From Curtobacterium sp. MR_MD2014 (lineage in GTDB: Bacteria > Actinomycetota > Actinomycetes > Actinomycetales > Microbacteriaceae): a DNA stretch of 64,000 nt. The stretch is from positions 2,542,001-2,606,000 of the forward strand of contig NZ_CP009755.1 of the NCBI RefSeq assembly GCF_000772085.1, read 5' to 3'. Below, one piece after another: positions 1-7,396 of the stretch. The first letter of the stretch is position 1. Each line of letters begins with the position of its first letter. A program made the position numbers and the translations under genes. The notes under the pieces are model-generated. The model did no database searches, was not told where the DNA came from, and saw only the letters and a program-made list of their open reading frames with translations.

Positions 1-385
1 AGCGCGCGAAGAAGTCATCGCCGCTCTCGGCACCGGGCATCCGGCCCGCGCGGTCCCCCGCCGACCAGCCGTGCACGGTCGAGATGTAGAGCTGCACCGA
101 GGTCCGGTCGTGCTTGCCCTGCAGGTCGCCCGCCTCGATCTCACGGAGCCCCGGCAGCACGACGGGTTCGAGCCCGAGCGCCGCAGCGAGGGGCGCGGCG
201 GTGTGCTGCGTCCGGACCATGGACGAGACGAAGAGCCGCTCGATCCCGCGGTCGGCCAGGGCCGCGGGCAGCGCGTCCGCCTGCTGCTGCCCGAGCTCGG
301 TGAGCCCGGGCCCGGGCACCTCGGCGTCGAGGACACCGTTCACGTTCGCGGGGGTCTGGCCGTGCCGGATGAGCAGGAGTCGCAT
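1..385 (-). CDS. Histidine phosphatase family protein (phosphoglycerate mutase-like), partial
   Basis: The gene reads leftward off the window edge, so only the first 128 residues are visible. The start MRLLLIRHGQTPAN carries the RHG phospho-acceptor motif (catalytic His8) of the histidine phosphatase superfamily. Further conserved pieces follow: an SSMVRTQHTA segment matching the SxxxRAxxTA helix near residue 55, and a GLREIEAGDLQG segment near residue 85. Family members remove phosphate from small molecules or proteins in the cytoplasm; the substrate cannot be told from sequence. No Shine-Dalgarno is seen, but a TAGGGT -10 box lies 6 nt before the ATG, so the mRNA is probably leaderless. The active-site His of the C-terminal half lies outside the window. 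Confidence 0.9.
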   Translation of the reverse strand, partial: MRLLLIRHGQTPANVNGVLDAEVPGPGLTELGQQQADALPAALADRGIERLFVSSMVRTQHTAAPLAAALGLEPVVLPGLREIEAGDLQGKHDRTSVQLYISTVHGWSAGDRAGRMPGAESGDDFFAR

Positions 386-391
386 GACCCC

Positions 392-397
392 ACCCTA
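392..397 (-). promoter_or_regulatory. -10 box (TAGGGT), leaderless promoter of the histidine phosphatase gene
   Basis: On the minus strand TAGGGT is followed by 6 nt and the ATG at 385. This spacing puts the transcription start on or next to the start codon. The same arrangement recurs before 14 other genes in the window. Confidence 0.6.
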
Positions 398-412
398 CGG
401 ACGGCCGGTGAC

Positions 413-535
413 CTACCCCTGGCGGGCCTTCCAGCGTGGGTCGCGCTTGTTGATGACGTACACGCGACCGCGGCGACGCACGATCTGCGAGCCGGGGATC
501 TTCTTGAGCGCCTTGAGCGAGTTGCGGACCTTCAC
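413..535 (-). CDS. rpmJ: 50S ribosomal protein bL36, Cys-less (zinc-independent) paralogue
   Basis: A 40-residue protein starting [19 protein letters not shown] and ending in [11 protein letters not shown]. It aligns with the bL36 family but lacks the Cys/Cys/Cys/His zinc ribbon of the standard protein, so it is the C-minus form. In actinobacteria and proteobacteria such copies replace the zinc-binding version during zinc starvation. The start is GTG at 535, chosen because AGGAAGGAGA lies just upstream and the next codons match the family N-terminus. A Zur-type palindrome lies 31 bp upstream, shared with the divergent gene at 596, which supports zinc-dependent repression. The standard rpmJ should lie elsewhere in the genome. 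Confidence 0.92.
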   Translation of the reverse strand: MKVRNSLKALKKIPGSQIVRRRGRVYVINKRDPRWKARQG

Positions 536-565
536 GGGGGTCTCCTTCCTGCACCGGCTCCTTGT

Positions 566-580
566 TGAGAACGGTTGTCA
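566..580. promoter_or_regulatory. Probable Zur operator between divergent zinc-response genes
   Basis: TGAGAACGGTTGTCA is an imperfect 15-bp inverted repeat of the form TGAnAAnnnTTnTCA, close to the core of the actinobacterial Zur box (TGAAAATCATTTTCA). It lies 3 bp upstream of the TAGGGT -10 box of the COG0523-like gene and between it and the Cys-less bL36 gene. Both gene families are classic Zur targets, so context and motif agree. Zur binding is inferred. Confidence 0.7.
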
Positions 581-582
581 TG

Positions 583-588
583 TAGGGT
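583..588 (+). promoter_or_regulatory. -10 box (TAGGGT), leaderless promoter
   Basis: TAGGGT lies 7 nt before the ATG at 596, with no Shine-Dalgarno. It abuts the Zur-type palindrome, so a bound repressor would block RNA polymerase. Confidence 0.6.
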
Positions 589-595
589 ACTCGAC

Positions 596-1633
596 ATGCG
601 CCCCGCAGCAACCACCCTCGTCACCGCCCTGCACGATGCCGACGCCGTCCGTGTCGCCGGCAGGATCAGCAGCGGCCACCGCATGCACGTCGCCGGCAAC
701 GCCCTCGCCGCGGCCCGGGGCATCGCCGCGCGGCGCGACCAGCTCGACCGCGTGTGCGGACCCGACGCCGACCACGACCTCGTCGTGACGCTGGCGCCCG
801 AGGTCGACGTCCGCGCGGTCGGCATGATGCTCGCGAACGCCGCGCGCTCGGAGACCGGGGACGACCGGATCCTGCGCCACGTGGTCGCCGTGCTCCGCGC
901 GGACGACGTGGCCCACCTGCTCTGGTCCGACGTGGACGACGCCTTCGTCGCGGCCGAGCGGGTGGTCTCCGTCGTCGAGTACGCCACGGTGATCGCGCTC
1001 GACCGGGTCGAGCCGCTGTCCGGGCGACGACGTCGCGCCCTCGTGTCCCTCCTCCACCGCATGGCACCGCACGCGGTGATCGTCGCCGCGCCCGCCGTGC
1101 GCAGCGCCCTCGACCTGCCGGCGTCCAACGGCGGCGCAGCACGGCTGCTGGCCTCGGGGGCCGGGTGGATGCGCGCCCTGTCGTCCGACTCCGGCCGGAC
1201 CGACACCGGGCGCGGTCCGCGGGACGACCTGGTGACCGTGCGGTACCGGGAGCCCCTGCCGTTCCACCCGGGGCGGCTCGCCGACGTCATCGCCGACGAC
1301 CTCGCGGCGGGGGCGAACGGCCGGGTGCTGCGCTCGAAGGGCTTCTTCCGACTGGCGTCCCGGCCGGACCACGTCGGCTCGTGGTCGAGCTTCGGCGCGA
1401 TGCTGGCGCTCGACCCGACCGCGAACCCGTCGTGGGACGAGGACGCACCGGTCGGTCAGGCGATCTGGTTCGTCGGCGAGCGCCTCGACGTGCACGCCGT
1501 CGAACGCGCGCTGGACGGTGCGCTCCTCACCCCGGCGGAACTGCTCGCCGGGCCCGACGTGTGGCGTCGGTGGCCGGACCCGTTCCCGGTGTGGCCGGCG
1601 CTCGACCCGTCGCACGAGCACCGGCACGACTGA
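596..1633 (+). CDS. COG0523/CobW-C domain protein without a P-loop, putative zinc-homeostasis factor
   Basis: A 345-residue protein. The C-terminal third holds the CobW_C signature (VLRSKGFFRLASRPD, about residues 235-250), typical of COG0523 metal chaperones such as ZigA and YciC. The N-terminal half does not show a Walker A motif (GxxGxGKT) nor the CxCC metal site of that family, so it appears to be a degenerate, non-GTPase version; such forms occur in actinobacteria beside zinc-regulated ribosomal genes. A role in zinc allocation follows from position: it is divergent from the Cys-less bL36 gene across a Zur-type box. ATG at 596 was chosen over an in-frame TTG at 575 because the latter lies inside the operator. 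Function is inferred from context. Confidence 0.75.
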   Translation: MRPAATTLVTALHDADAVRVAGRISSGHRMHVAGNALAAARGIAARRDQLDRVCGPDADHDLVVTLAPEVDVRAVGMMLANAARSETGDDRILRHVVAVLRADDVAHLLWSDVDDAFVAAERVVSVVEYATVIALDRVEPLSGRRRRALVSLLHRMAPHAVIVAAPAVRSALDLPASNGGAARLLASGAGWMRALSSDSGRTDTGRGPRDDLVTVRYREPLPFHPGRLADVIADDLAAGANGRVLRSKGFFRLASRPDHVGSWSSFGAMLALDPTANPSWDEDAPVGQAIWFVGERLDVHAVERALDGALLTPAELLAGPDVWRRWPDPFPVWPALDPSHEHRHD

Positions 1634-1737
1634 GCACCGCGGACGGCCGCCGGCGCGGGCACCGGCGGCGGCACCGACGGCGGGGCACTGCTCGCCAGGG
1701 ACGTGGGAACGCCCGGAGACGCGGGTGACGCGCGAAC

Positions 1738-1777
1738 CGCGACGTTGCACGCGTCGATCGACACGTGCAACGTCGCG
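1738..1777. terminator. Bidirectional terminator hairpin between convergent genes
   Basis: Arms at 1738-1751 and 1764-1777 (core GCGACGTTGCACG) pair perfectly over 14 bp. The 12-nt loop contains the self-complementary GTCGATCGAC, so the whole element is nearly a 40-bp palindrome. It lies between the ends of the genes at 596-1633 and 1859-3361. No T-tract follows, as is common in high-GC actinobacteria. Confidence 0.6.
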
Positions 1778-1858
1778 AACCTGGCACCTGGAACCGCGCG
1801 TCGGGCGCCGCGCGCCGCCCCGGGCCCCGGTCACCCGGCGCCGGTCAGCCGCACACCG

Positions 1859-3361
1859 TCAGCGCTCGGCGGCTGCTTCCGCCCGGTCCTGCGCCGCGAA
1901 CGGCAGGTCCCCCAGGTCGAGGTTCGGGTTCGTGTCCTGCGTGAGCACGAGCTCGCGGGCCTCGTCCTCGGACTCCACCGCGGGCATCGACCCCGGCAAC
2001 GGGCGCTGCGACGACTCCCGCATGCAGAACACACCGACCGCTCCGACGACGCTCATCGCGACGAGGAAGTACGCGGGCGCCAGCTGGTCCCCCGTGGCCG
2101 TCAGGAGCGCCTGCACGATGAGCGGCGTCGTCCCGCCGAACACCGCGATGGCGATGTTGTAGGCGAAGCCCATGCCGCCGTACCGCGTCGACGTCGGGAA
2201 GAGCGCCGGCAGCGACGCTGCCTGGTTCGACACCCACAGCGCGGTCATCAGCGCCAGCAGCCCGAGCCCGGCGAGGGTCGACCACTGCGCGCCGTGCCCG
2301 ATGAGCAGGAAGGCGGGGACGGCGAGCACGACGGTCGTCCCGGCGCCGATCCACATCACGGTGCGGCGACCGATCCGGTCGGACAGCCGTCCGGCGACCG
2401 GCAGCATCACGGCGAGCAGCACGAGCACGGGGATGGTGAGCAGCGTGCCGTCGATCGCGGAGTAGCCGAGCGAGTCGGTGAGGTACGTCGGCATGTACGA
2501 GGTCAGCGCGTAGCCGACCGTGTTCGATGCGCCGACGAGCATGATCGCGATGACGATGGGGCGCCAGTGGTCGCGCACCATGACGAGCACGTTCGCCGGT
2601 CGGCCGCCCGCTGCGGCCTCGCGGTCCGACGCGGCGGCCTCCTGCGCGGCCTGGGTCGCCTGGAACACCGGCGACTCCTCGATGCGCAGGCGGAACCAGA
2701 TCGCGACGACGCCGATCACGCCGGCGAGCAGGAACGGCAGGCGCCAGCCCCAGGCGGTCATCGTCTCCTCGCCCAGCGTCACCTGCAGCACGGTCACCAC
2801 GGTCGCACCGAGCGCGAAGCCCATGTAGCTGCCGAAGTCGAGGATGCTCGCGAAGAAGCCGCGCCGACGGTCCGGGGCGTACTCGGTCACGAACGTGGTG
2901 GCCCCGGCGTACTCACCACCGGTCGAGAACCCCTGCGCGAGCTTCAGCACGACGAGCACCACCGGAGCGACCGCACCGATGGTCGACCACGCCGGCAGGA
3001 CCCCGATGAGGAAGGTCGACGACGCCATCAGGATCAGCGTCGTGGCGAGCACCTTCTGACGTCCGAGCCGGTCCCCCAGCCGCCCGAACACGATCCCGCC
3101 GAGGGGCCGCGCGACGTAGGTCGCCGCGAACACCCCGAGACTGAACAGGATCTGCACCGACGGTTCGGCCGTGGGCAGGAACACCCGGCCCATCGTGACC
3201 GCCAGGTAGCCGTAGACCCCGACGTCGTACCACTCCATCGTGTTGCCGACGACCATGCCGCTGACGGCCCGGCGCATCATGCTCCGGTCGACCACCGTGA
3301 CGTCACTGACGCGCAGACGTCGGGGTAGTCGGGTGCTGGTACTGCTGGGGTCGGAACCCAT
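1859..3361 (-). CDS. MFS transporter of the metabolite:H+ symporter (ProP/ShiA-like) family
   Basis: A 500-residue membrane protein with about 12 hydrophobic segments. The first helix region (GNTMEWYDVGVYGYLA) and the loop FGRLGDRLGRQKVL between helices 2 and 3 are typical of the MHS subfamily, which includes proline/betaine ProP, alpha-ketoglutarate KgtP and shikimate ShiA. It should import an organic acid or osmolyte with protons; the substrate is not readable. Start ATG 3361 follows GAGGAG at good spacing; a longer frame to 3418 lacks this signal. About 40 N-terminal residues are polar and likely cytoplasmic. It stands alone, with a hairpin terminator downstream. Confidence 0.88.
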   Translation of the reverse strand: MGSDPSSTSTRLPRRLRVSDVTVVDRSMMRRAVSGMVVGNTMEWYDVGVYGYLAVTMGRVFLPTAEPSVQILFSLGVFAATYVARPLGGIVFGRLGDRLGRQKVLATTLILMASSTFLIGVLPAWSTIGAVAPVVLVVLKLAQGFSTGGEYAGATTFVTEYAPDRRRGFFASILDFGSYMGFALGATVVTVLQVTLGEETMTAWGWRLPFLLAGVIGVVAIWFRLRIEESPVFQATQAAQEAAASDREAAAGGRPANVLVMVRDHWRPIVIAIMLVGASNTVGYALTSYMPTYLTDSLGYSAIDGTLLTIPVLVLLAVMLPVAGRLSDRIGRRTVMWIGAGTTVVLAVPAFLLIGHGAQWSTLAGLGLLALMTALWVSNQAASLPALFPTSTRYGGMGFAYNIAIAVFGGTTPLIVQALLTATGDQLAPAYFLVAMSVVGAVGVFCMRESSQRPLPGSMPAVESEDEARELVLTQDTNPNLDLGDLPFAAQDRAEAAAER

Positions 3362-3537
3362 TCGCGATCTCCTCGTGGTGGGGCGGGCCGGTCGGTACCG
3401 GCCCGGGACAGCCAGCAACGCTAGGGAGCACGGGGCCGGGCACTGCCACGGGATTCACAGGGAACGGCGTGTCACCCGGACGGGGGTCCCGCCCGATCCG
3501 CATGCCCGTGCCGATGGGGCGCGAGGTCACGAGCCGG

Positions 3538-3543
3538 TAACGT
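3538..3543 (+). promoter_or_regulatory. -10 box (TAACGT), leaderless promoter of the DinB-family gene
   Basis: TAACGT lies 7 nt before ATG 3551 and there is no Shine-Dalgarno. Confidence 0.55.
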
Positions 3544-3550
3544 CTGCCCC

Positions 3551-4087
3551 ATGGCGATCCGACCGGACACGAAGAACTGGACCTGGGTGATCGGCGCGGC
3601 GTGCCCCGAGTGCGGCTTCGACGGCGCAGCCCTCGCCTTCCGCGACGTCCCTGCCGTGATCACGGAGAACACGGCGGCCTGGCCGGAGCAGCTCGCCCGT
3701 CCGGACGTCCGGCAGCGCCCGGACGACCACACGTGGTCGCCGCTCGAGTACGGCGCACACGTCCGCGACGTCCACCGGAAGATGACCGAACGCCTCCGCC
3801 TCGTGCTCTCCGAGGACGGCCCGGCCTTCGCGAACTGGGACCAGGACGCCACCGCCGTCGAGGAGCGGTACGGCGAGCAGGACCCGGCGGTCGTCTCCCG
3901 CGACCTGACCGAGGCGGCTCGCGACGCCGCGGCCGCGTTCGCCGCGGTACCGGACGACGCCCTCGGGCGGACGGGCCGGCGGTCGGACGGCAGCGTCTTC
4001 ACGGTCGCGACCCTCGCGACCTACTACGCGCACGACCCGGTGCACCACCTGTGGGACGTCCGCAGGACCGCCCGCACGACCGACTGA
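3551..4087 (+). CDS. DinB-family (four-helix) protein, possible mycothiol-dependent enzyme
   Basis: A 178-residue protein of the DinB/YfiT-like superfamily. The WSPLEYGAHVRDVH segment (about residues 58-71) supplies the first conserved histidines, and YYAHDPVHHLWDV near residues 158-170 supplies the others; together they normally bind one divalent metal. In actinobacteria several members are thiol S-transferases that use mycothiol, but the substrate here is unknown. An IGAACPECGFD segment near the N-terminus holds a CxxC pair that might bind a second metal. It is a single-gene unit, probably leaderless, ending at a strong hairpin. Confidence 0.8.
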   Translation: MAIRPDTKNWTWVIGAACPECGFDGAALAFRDVPAVITENTAAWPEQLARPDVRQRPDDHTWSPLEYGAHVRDVHRKMTERLRLVLSEDGPAFANWDQDATAVEERYGEQDPAVVSRDLTEAARDAAAAFAAVPDDALGRTGRRSDGSVFTVATLATYYAHDPVHHLWDVRRTARTTD

Positions 4088-4102
4088 CGGTCGGGACACG
4101 GG

Positions 4103-4148
4103 ACGGACGGGAGGCGCGGCACCGGCCCGCACCGCGCCTCCCGTCCGT
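4103..4148. terminator. Bidirectional terminator, GGACGGGAGGC hairpin family
   Basis: Arms 4103-4119 and 4132-4148 pair over 17 bp around a 12-nt loop. It lies between the convergent ends of the DinB gene and the SorC regulator. The arm sequence recurs at 26425, 38732 and 61426. Confidence 0.65.
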
Positions 4149-4222
4149 CGACGGTGCCGTCCCGACGGCGGGCGGCACGCGCACGGGCGACGCGGCCGAG
4201 GGTGCCGCTGTGCGCGGCCGGG

Positions 4223-5188
4223 TCAGGCGAGCGCGTCGAGCAGGGCGCGCGCGGTCGCGGCGTCGGTCACCAGCTCGTTGACCATGCCGGCGCGGACCGC
4301 GCCGACGATGCTCGGCACCTTCGCCGCCCCCACGGCCACACCGACCGCGTGCGGGACGCCGGCCAGGACGTCGCGCGAGGTCCGGACCATGCGCTCGCTG
4401 CCGGGGAACTCGATCGGCGAGCCGTCCGCGGCGAAGAAGTTGAGGCAGACGTCACCGGCGGCCTGGTCGAACACGGCGTCCTCGACCGGGATCCCCCGTG
4501 CCAGCGCGTCGCGGGTCGGGGTCGGTGCGCCGACGCCGAGGATCGCACCCTTGGCCCGCCCCCACAGCCCGACCACGTGCTGGAAGGCGGGGTCCTCGTC
4601 GAGGGTGGCGCGCATCGCGGCGGACGGCAGGGCCTGCGCGAAGAGGAACGCCGGGATCGCACCGGAGTGCTCGGCAGCGGTCCGCGTGATCTCGTTCGTC
4701 TGGAACCAGGGCATCGGGTCCGCCTGGCCGCCCACCGTCGGGACGATCTGGACCCCGGCCAGCGGCGGCATCCCGGCGTGTGCGACGTCGTACACGGTGC
4801 GACCGGAGGACATCAGCACGGCGTCGCCGGGCGTGAGCCCCATGCCCTCGACCGCGGTCGCGATGGGGGCGGCCAGGTCGGCGCCGAGCGTCGCCTGGTG
4901 CGTCACGGCGGCCAGGTGCACGGCTCGGAGTCCGAGCACGACCTGCAGGCGCTCGGCCAGTGCGACGGTCTCGTCCTGGAAGGGGTCCACGACGTCGATC
5001 CGGACGAGTCCGGCGCGGCGGGCCTCGGCGACGAGACGGCTGACCGTGGGACGGGAGACCCCCAGGCGCGACGCGATCTCGACCTGGGTGGCGTCCTCGA
5101 GGTAGTACATCCGCGCCGCCTGGTACACGGTGTCGAGCGGGAAGCGGGCCCGGGCCCCCTCGGCGCCGGTGGTGCTCTCGGAGGACAT
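4223..5188 (-). CDS. SorC/DeoR-type sugar-binding transcriptional regulator of the tetritol locus
   Basis: A 321-residue protein. An N-terminal helix-turn-helix (EIASRLGVSRPTVSRLV, about residues 37-53) is followed by a SorC-type effector domain of the sugar-phosphate isomerase fold running to the C-terminus (GDAVLMSSGRTVYDV and GVAVGAAKVPSIVGAVRAG are typical). Such proteins bind a phosphorylated sugar and control adjacent polyol operons. It lies 52 bp downstream of the SDR gene on the same strand, so the two are probably cotranscribed, and its likely target is the divergent promoter region 6060-6201. Start ATG 5188 has AAGGG about 8 nt upstream. Confidence 0.88.
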   Translation of the reverse strand: MSSESTTGAEGARARFPLDTVYQAARMYYLEDATQVEIASRLGVSRPTVSRLVAEARRAGLVRIDVVDPFQDETVALAERLQVVLGLRAVHLAAVTHQATLGADLAAPIATAVEGMGLTPGDAVLMSSGRTVYDVAHAGMPPLAGVQIVPTVGGQADPMPWFQTNEITRTAAEHSGAIPAFLFAQALPSAAMRATLDEDPAFQHVVGLWGRAKGAILGVGAPTPTRDALARGIPVEDAVFDQAAGDVCLNFFAADGSPIEFPGSERMVRTSRDVLAGVPHAVGVAVGAAKVPSIVGAVRAGMVNELVTDAATARALLDALA

Positions 5189-5240
5189 GCTGCGGACCCT
5201 TCGGATCGGTCGGACACTCGGATCGTAGTCCGACCGGGGG

Positions 5241-6059
5241 TCACCGGATCGTGAACCCGCCGTCCACGCGCAGGTCGGCGCCGTTCACCATCGCGGCACC
5301 GTCGCTCGCCAGGAACAGCACCGCGGCGGCGATCTCGGCGGGGGTGGCGAAGCGACCGGTCGGGATCTCGTCCTGGTGGCGGAGCCCCGCCTCGTTCGCC
5401 CAGGCCGCCCGGCCGAGGTCGGTGAGCACGACGGTCGGCGAGACGGTGTTGACCGTGACCCCGCGTCCGCCCCACTCGAGTGCGAGCACCCGGGTCAGCC
5501 CGAGGACGCCGGCCTTCGACGCGCAGTACGCCGCGTGCCGGTCGAGGCCGACGTGTGCCGCCTGCGATGCGATGTTCACGATCCGACCGCTGCCCGCCGC
5601 GAGCATGTGCCGCCCGACCGCCTGCGCCAGCCGGAAGGTCCCGGTCAGGTTGACGTCGAGCGTGCGCGCCCACGCGCCGCCGTCCAGGTCCTCCGCTGCG
5701 TCGAGCGCGACGATGCCGGCGCAGTTCACGAGCACCTCGATCGACCCGGCGGCGTCGACGACCTGCTGGACCGTCGCCGAGACGGAGGCGTCGTCCGTGA
5801 CGTCGCAGGCGAGCCCGAGGTGCGCACCGGTGGGGACGTCGGGCAGCCCGGCGGCTGCAGCGGCCGAGGCGTCCGTCCGGACGTCGACGATCGCGACCCG
5901 GGCCCCGCGCGACGCGAACGCGTGGGCGATCGCGTTGCCGATGCCGGACGCCCCACCCGTGACGACCGCCGTGCGGCCCGTCAGGTCGTTCGTCAGGTCG
6001 ACGGAGTCGGGGCCCGGTCGGAGTGCGGCGGCGAGGTCGGTCTCGGTGGCGGTGGTCAT
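5241..6059 (-). CDS. SDR-family polyol dehydrogenase, probable D-threitol dehydrogenase
   Basis: A 272-residue short-chain dehydrogenase. The Rossmann motif TGGASGIG (about residues 38-45), the NCAG motif, catalytic Ser in NIASQ and Tyr/Lys in AAYCASKAG are all present, so the enzyme should be an active NAD(P)-dependent alcohol dehydrogenase. In Mycobacterium smegmatis a comparable SDR (DthD) oxidises D-threitol to D-erythrulose, and here too the gene neighbours a DhaKL-type kinase and an RpiB-type isomerase. The tetritol assignment comes from context; a related sugar alcohol is possible. ATG 6059 was chosen because GGGAG precedes it; the frame continues upstream to 6263 through the promoter region without a start signal. 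Confidence 0.82.
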   Translation of the reverse strand: MTTATETDLAAALRPGPDSVDLTNDLTGRTAVVTGGASGIGNAIAHAFASRGARVAIVDVRTDASAAAAAGLPDVPTGAHLGLACDVTDDASVSATVQQVVDAAGSIEVLVNCAGIVALDAAEDLDGGAWARTLDVNLTGTFRLAQAVGRHMLAAGSGRIVNIASQAAHVGLDRHAAYCASKAGVLGLTRVLALEWGGRGVTVNTVSPTVVLTDLGRAAWANEAGLRHQDEIPTGRFATPAEIAAAVLFLASDGAAMVNGADLRVDGGFTIR

Positions 6060-6094
6060 GGTCGCTCCCTTGCGATGCGCGGTCGTGGTGTCGG

Positions 6095-6144
6095 AACGAT
6101 AGCAGAAATTGTGTTCTGGACATCTGTTCCCGACCGTGTACAGT
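6095..6144. promoter_or_regulatory. Divergent promoter/operator region of the tetritol genes
   Basis: This is the A+T-richest stretch of the 142-bp gap between the SDR gene (minus) and the zinc dehydrogenase gene (plus). For the plus strand, TGGACA (6117-6122) and TACAGT (6139-6144) are separated by 16 bp and could be -35 and -10. CAGAA/TTCTG arms at 6103-6107 and 6114-6118, within a wider GGAAC...GTTCC pair, form a dyad next to the -35, a plausible SorC-type operator. Assignments are by eye. Confidence 0.5.
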
Positions 6145-6201
6145 CGTCGCCGAACCATCGGAACGGGCACACCGCCCGGCTGACCAACGGAGGACCAGCT
6201 C

Positions 6202-7377
6202 ATGTCGACGACGACGACCGAGACCCCGGCGCAGGGCGACGCGCACCGCGAGATCCCGACCACGATGCGTGCCGTGGTGGTCCACGGTCCGGGCGATTAC
6301 CGACTCGAGGACCGTCCGGTCCCGCAGCCCGGACCGGGTGAGCTCCTGCTCCGCACCGACGCCGTCGGCATCTGCGCGAGCGACCTGAAGTGCTACCACG
6401 GCGCGGCGAAGTTCTGGGGCGACGAGAACCGCCCGGCATGGGCGGAAGCCGACCGGATCCCCGGCCACGAGTTCGTCGGGACGATCGTCGCCGGCGCCGA
6501 CGACGCGCTCGCGAAGCGCGGTGTGGCACTCGGCGACCGCATCGCCTGCGAGCAGATCGTGCCGTGCTGGGAGTGCCGCTACTGCCTCGAGGGCGCCTAC
6601 TGGATGTGCAACGTCCACGACATGTTCGGCTTCAAGGGCTTCGACGGCGCGATGGCCGAGTACGTGCTCGTGCCGAGCGGGGCCCTGACGCACCCGGTGG
6701 ACCGCGCGCTGCCGGGCCAGGTCGCCGCCTTCGCGGAGCCCCTCTCCTGCGCCTTCCACGCCGTCGAGCGCGGCGACATCCGGTTCGGCGACACGGTCGT
6801 CATCGCCGGCGCCGGTCCGATCGGTCTCTCCGCGATCGCCGGCGCCCGCCAGAAGAACCCGCTGCGGATCATCGCGCTCGACGTCGTCGACGAGAAGCTC
6901 GCGCTCGCCCGCAAGGTCGGCGCCGACCTGACGATCAACATCGCACACGAGGACGCCGTCGCCCGGGTGAAGGAGCTCACCGACGGCTACGGTGCCGACG
7001 TCTACATCGAGGCCACCGGCCACCCGTCCGCGGTACCGCAGGGCCTGAACCTGCTCCGCAAGCTCGGCACGTTCGTCGAGTACTCGGTCTTCAAGGACGC
7101 CGTATCCGTCGACTGGTCGATCATCTCCGACGACAAGGAGCTCGACGTCCGCGGGGCACACCTCGGTCCGCACACCTGGCCGGCGGCGATCAAGCTGCTC
7201 GAGTCCGGCATGCTGCCGATGGACGAGATCTGCACGCACCAGTTCCCGCTCGAGGACTTCCAGCAGGCACTGGACCTGGTCGGCGACTCCGCCGGTGCGT
7301 CCGTCAAGGTGTCCATCATCCCGTCGCTGTCCGCACCGACCACGTCCGCGCCGACCACGTCCGTCGCGCGGGCCTGA
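6202..7377 (+). CDS. Zinc-dependent alcohol dehydrogenase, probable erythritol/L-threitol dehydrogenase
   Basis: A 391-residue medium-chain dehydrogenase. Catalytic zinc ligands are in GICASDLKCYHG and GHEFVG, the structural zinc site is CWECRYCLEGAYWMC (C-x2-C-x2-C-x7-C), and the cofactor loop is AGAGPIGLSA. It should oxidise a secondary alcohol of a polyol using NAD+. Location beside the SDR, permease, DhaKL kinase and RpiB isomerase suggests a role like EltD or LthD of Mycobacterium smegmatis, producing erythrulose. The extreme C-terminus (SAPTTSAPTTSVARA) comes from two copies of a 15-bp repeat and looks dispensable. Gene order with the next three genes suggests one operon. Confidence 0.85.
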   Translation: MSTTTTETPAQGDAHREIPTTMRAVVVHGPGDYRLEDRPVPQPGPGELLLRTDAVGICASDLKCYHGAAKFWGDENRPAWAEADRIPGHEFVGTIVAGADDALAKRGVALGDRIACEQIVPCWECRYCLEGAYWMCNVHDMFGFKGFDGAMAEYVLVPSGALTHPVDRALPGQVAAFAEPLSCAFHAVERGDIRFGDTVVIAGAGPIGLSAIAGARQKNPLRIIALDVVDEKLALARKVGADLTINIAHEDAVARVKELTDGYGADVYIEATGHPSAVPQGLNLLRKLGTFVEYSVFKDAVSVDWSIISDDKELDVRGAHLGPHTWPAAIKLLESGMLPMDEICTHQFPLEDFQQALDLVGDSAGASVKVSIIPSLSAPTTSAPTTSVARA

Positions 7378-7396
7378 CACCCGAGGAGCCCCCGCG

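Noticed and set aside
575..595. TTG 575 as start of the COG0523-like protein
   Set aside because: It lies inside the Zur-type operator and upstream of the -10 box, so it would not be in the mRNA.
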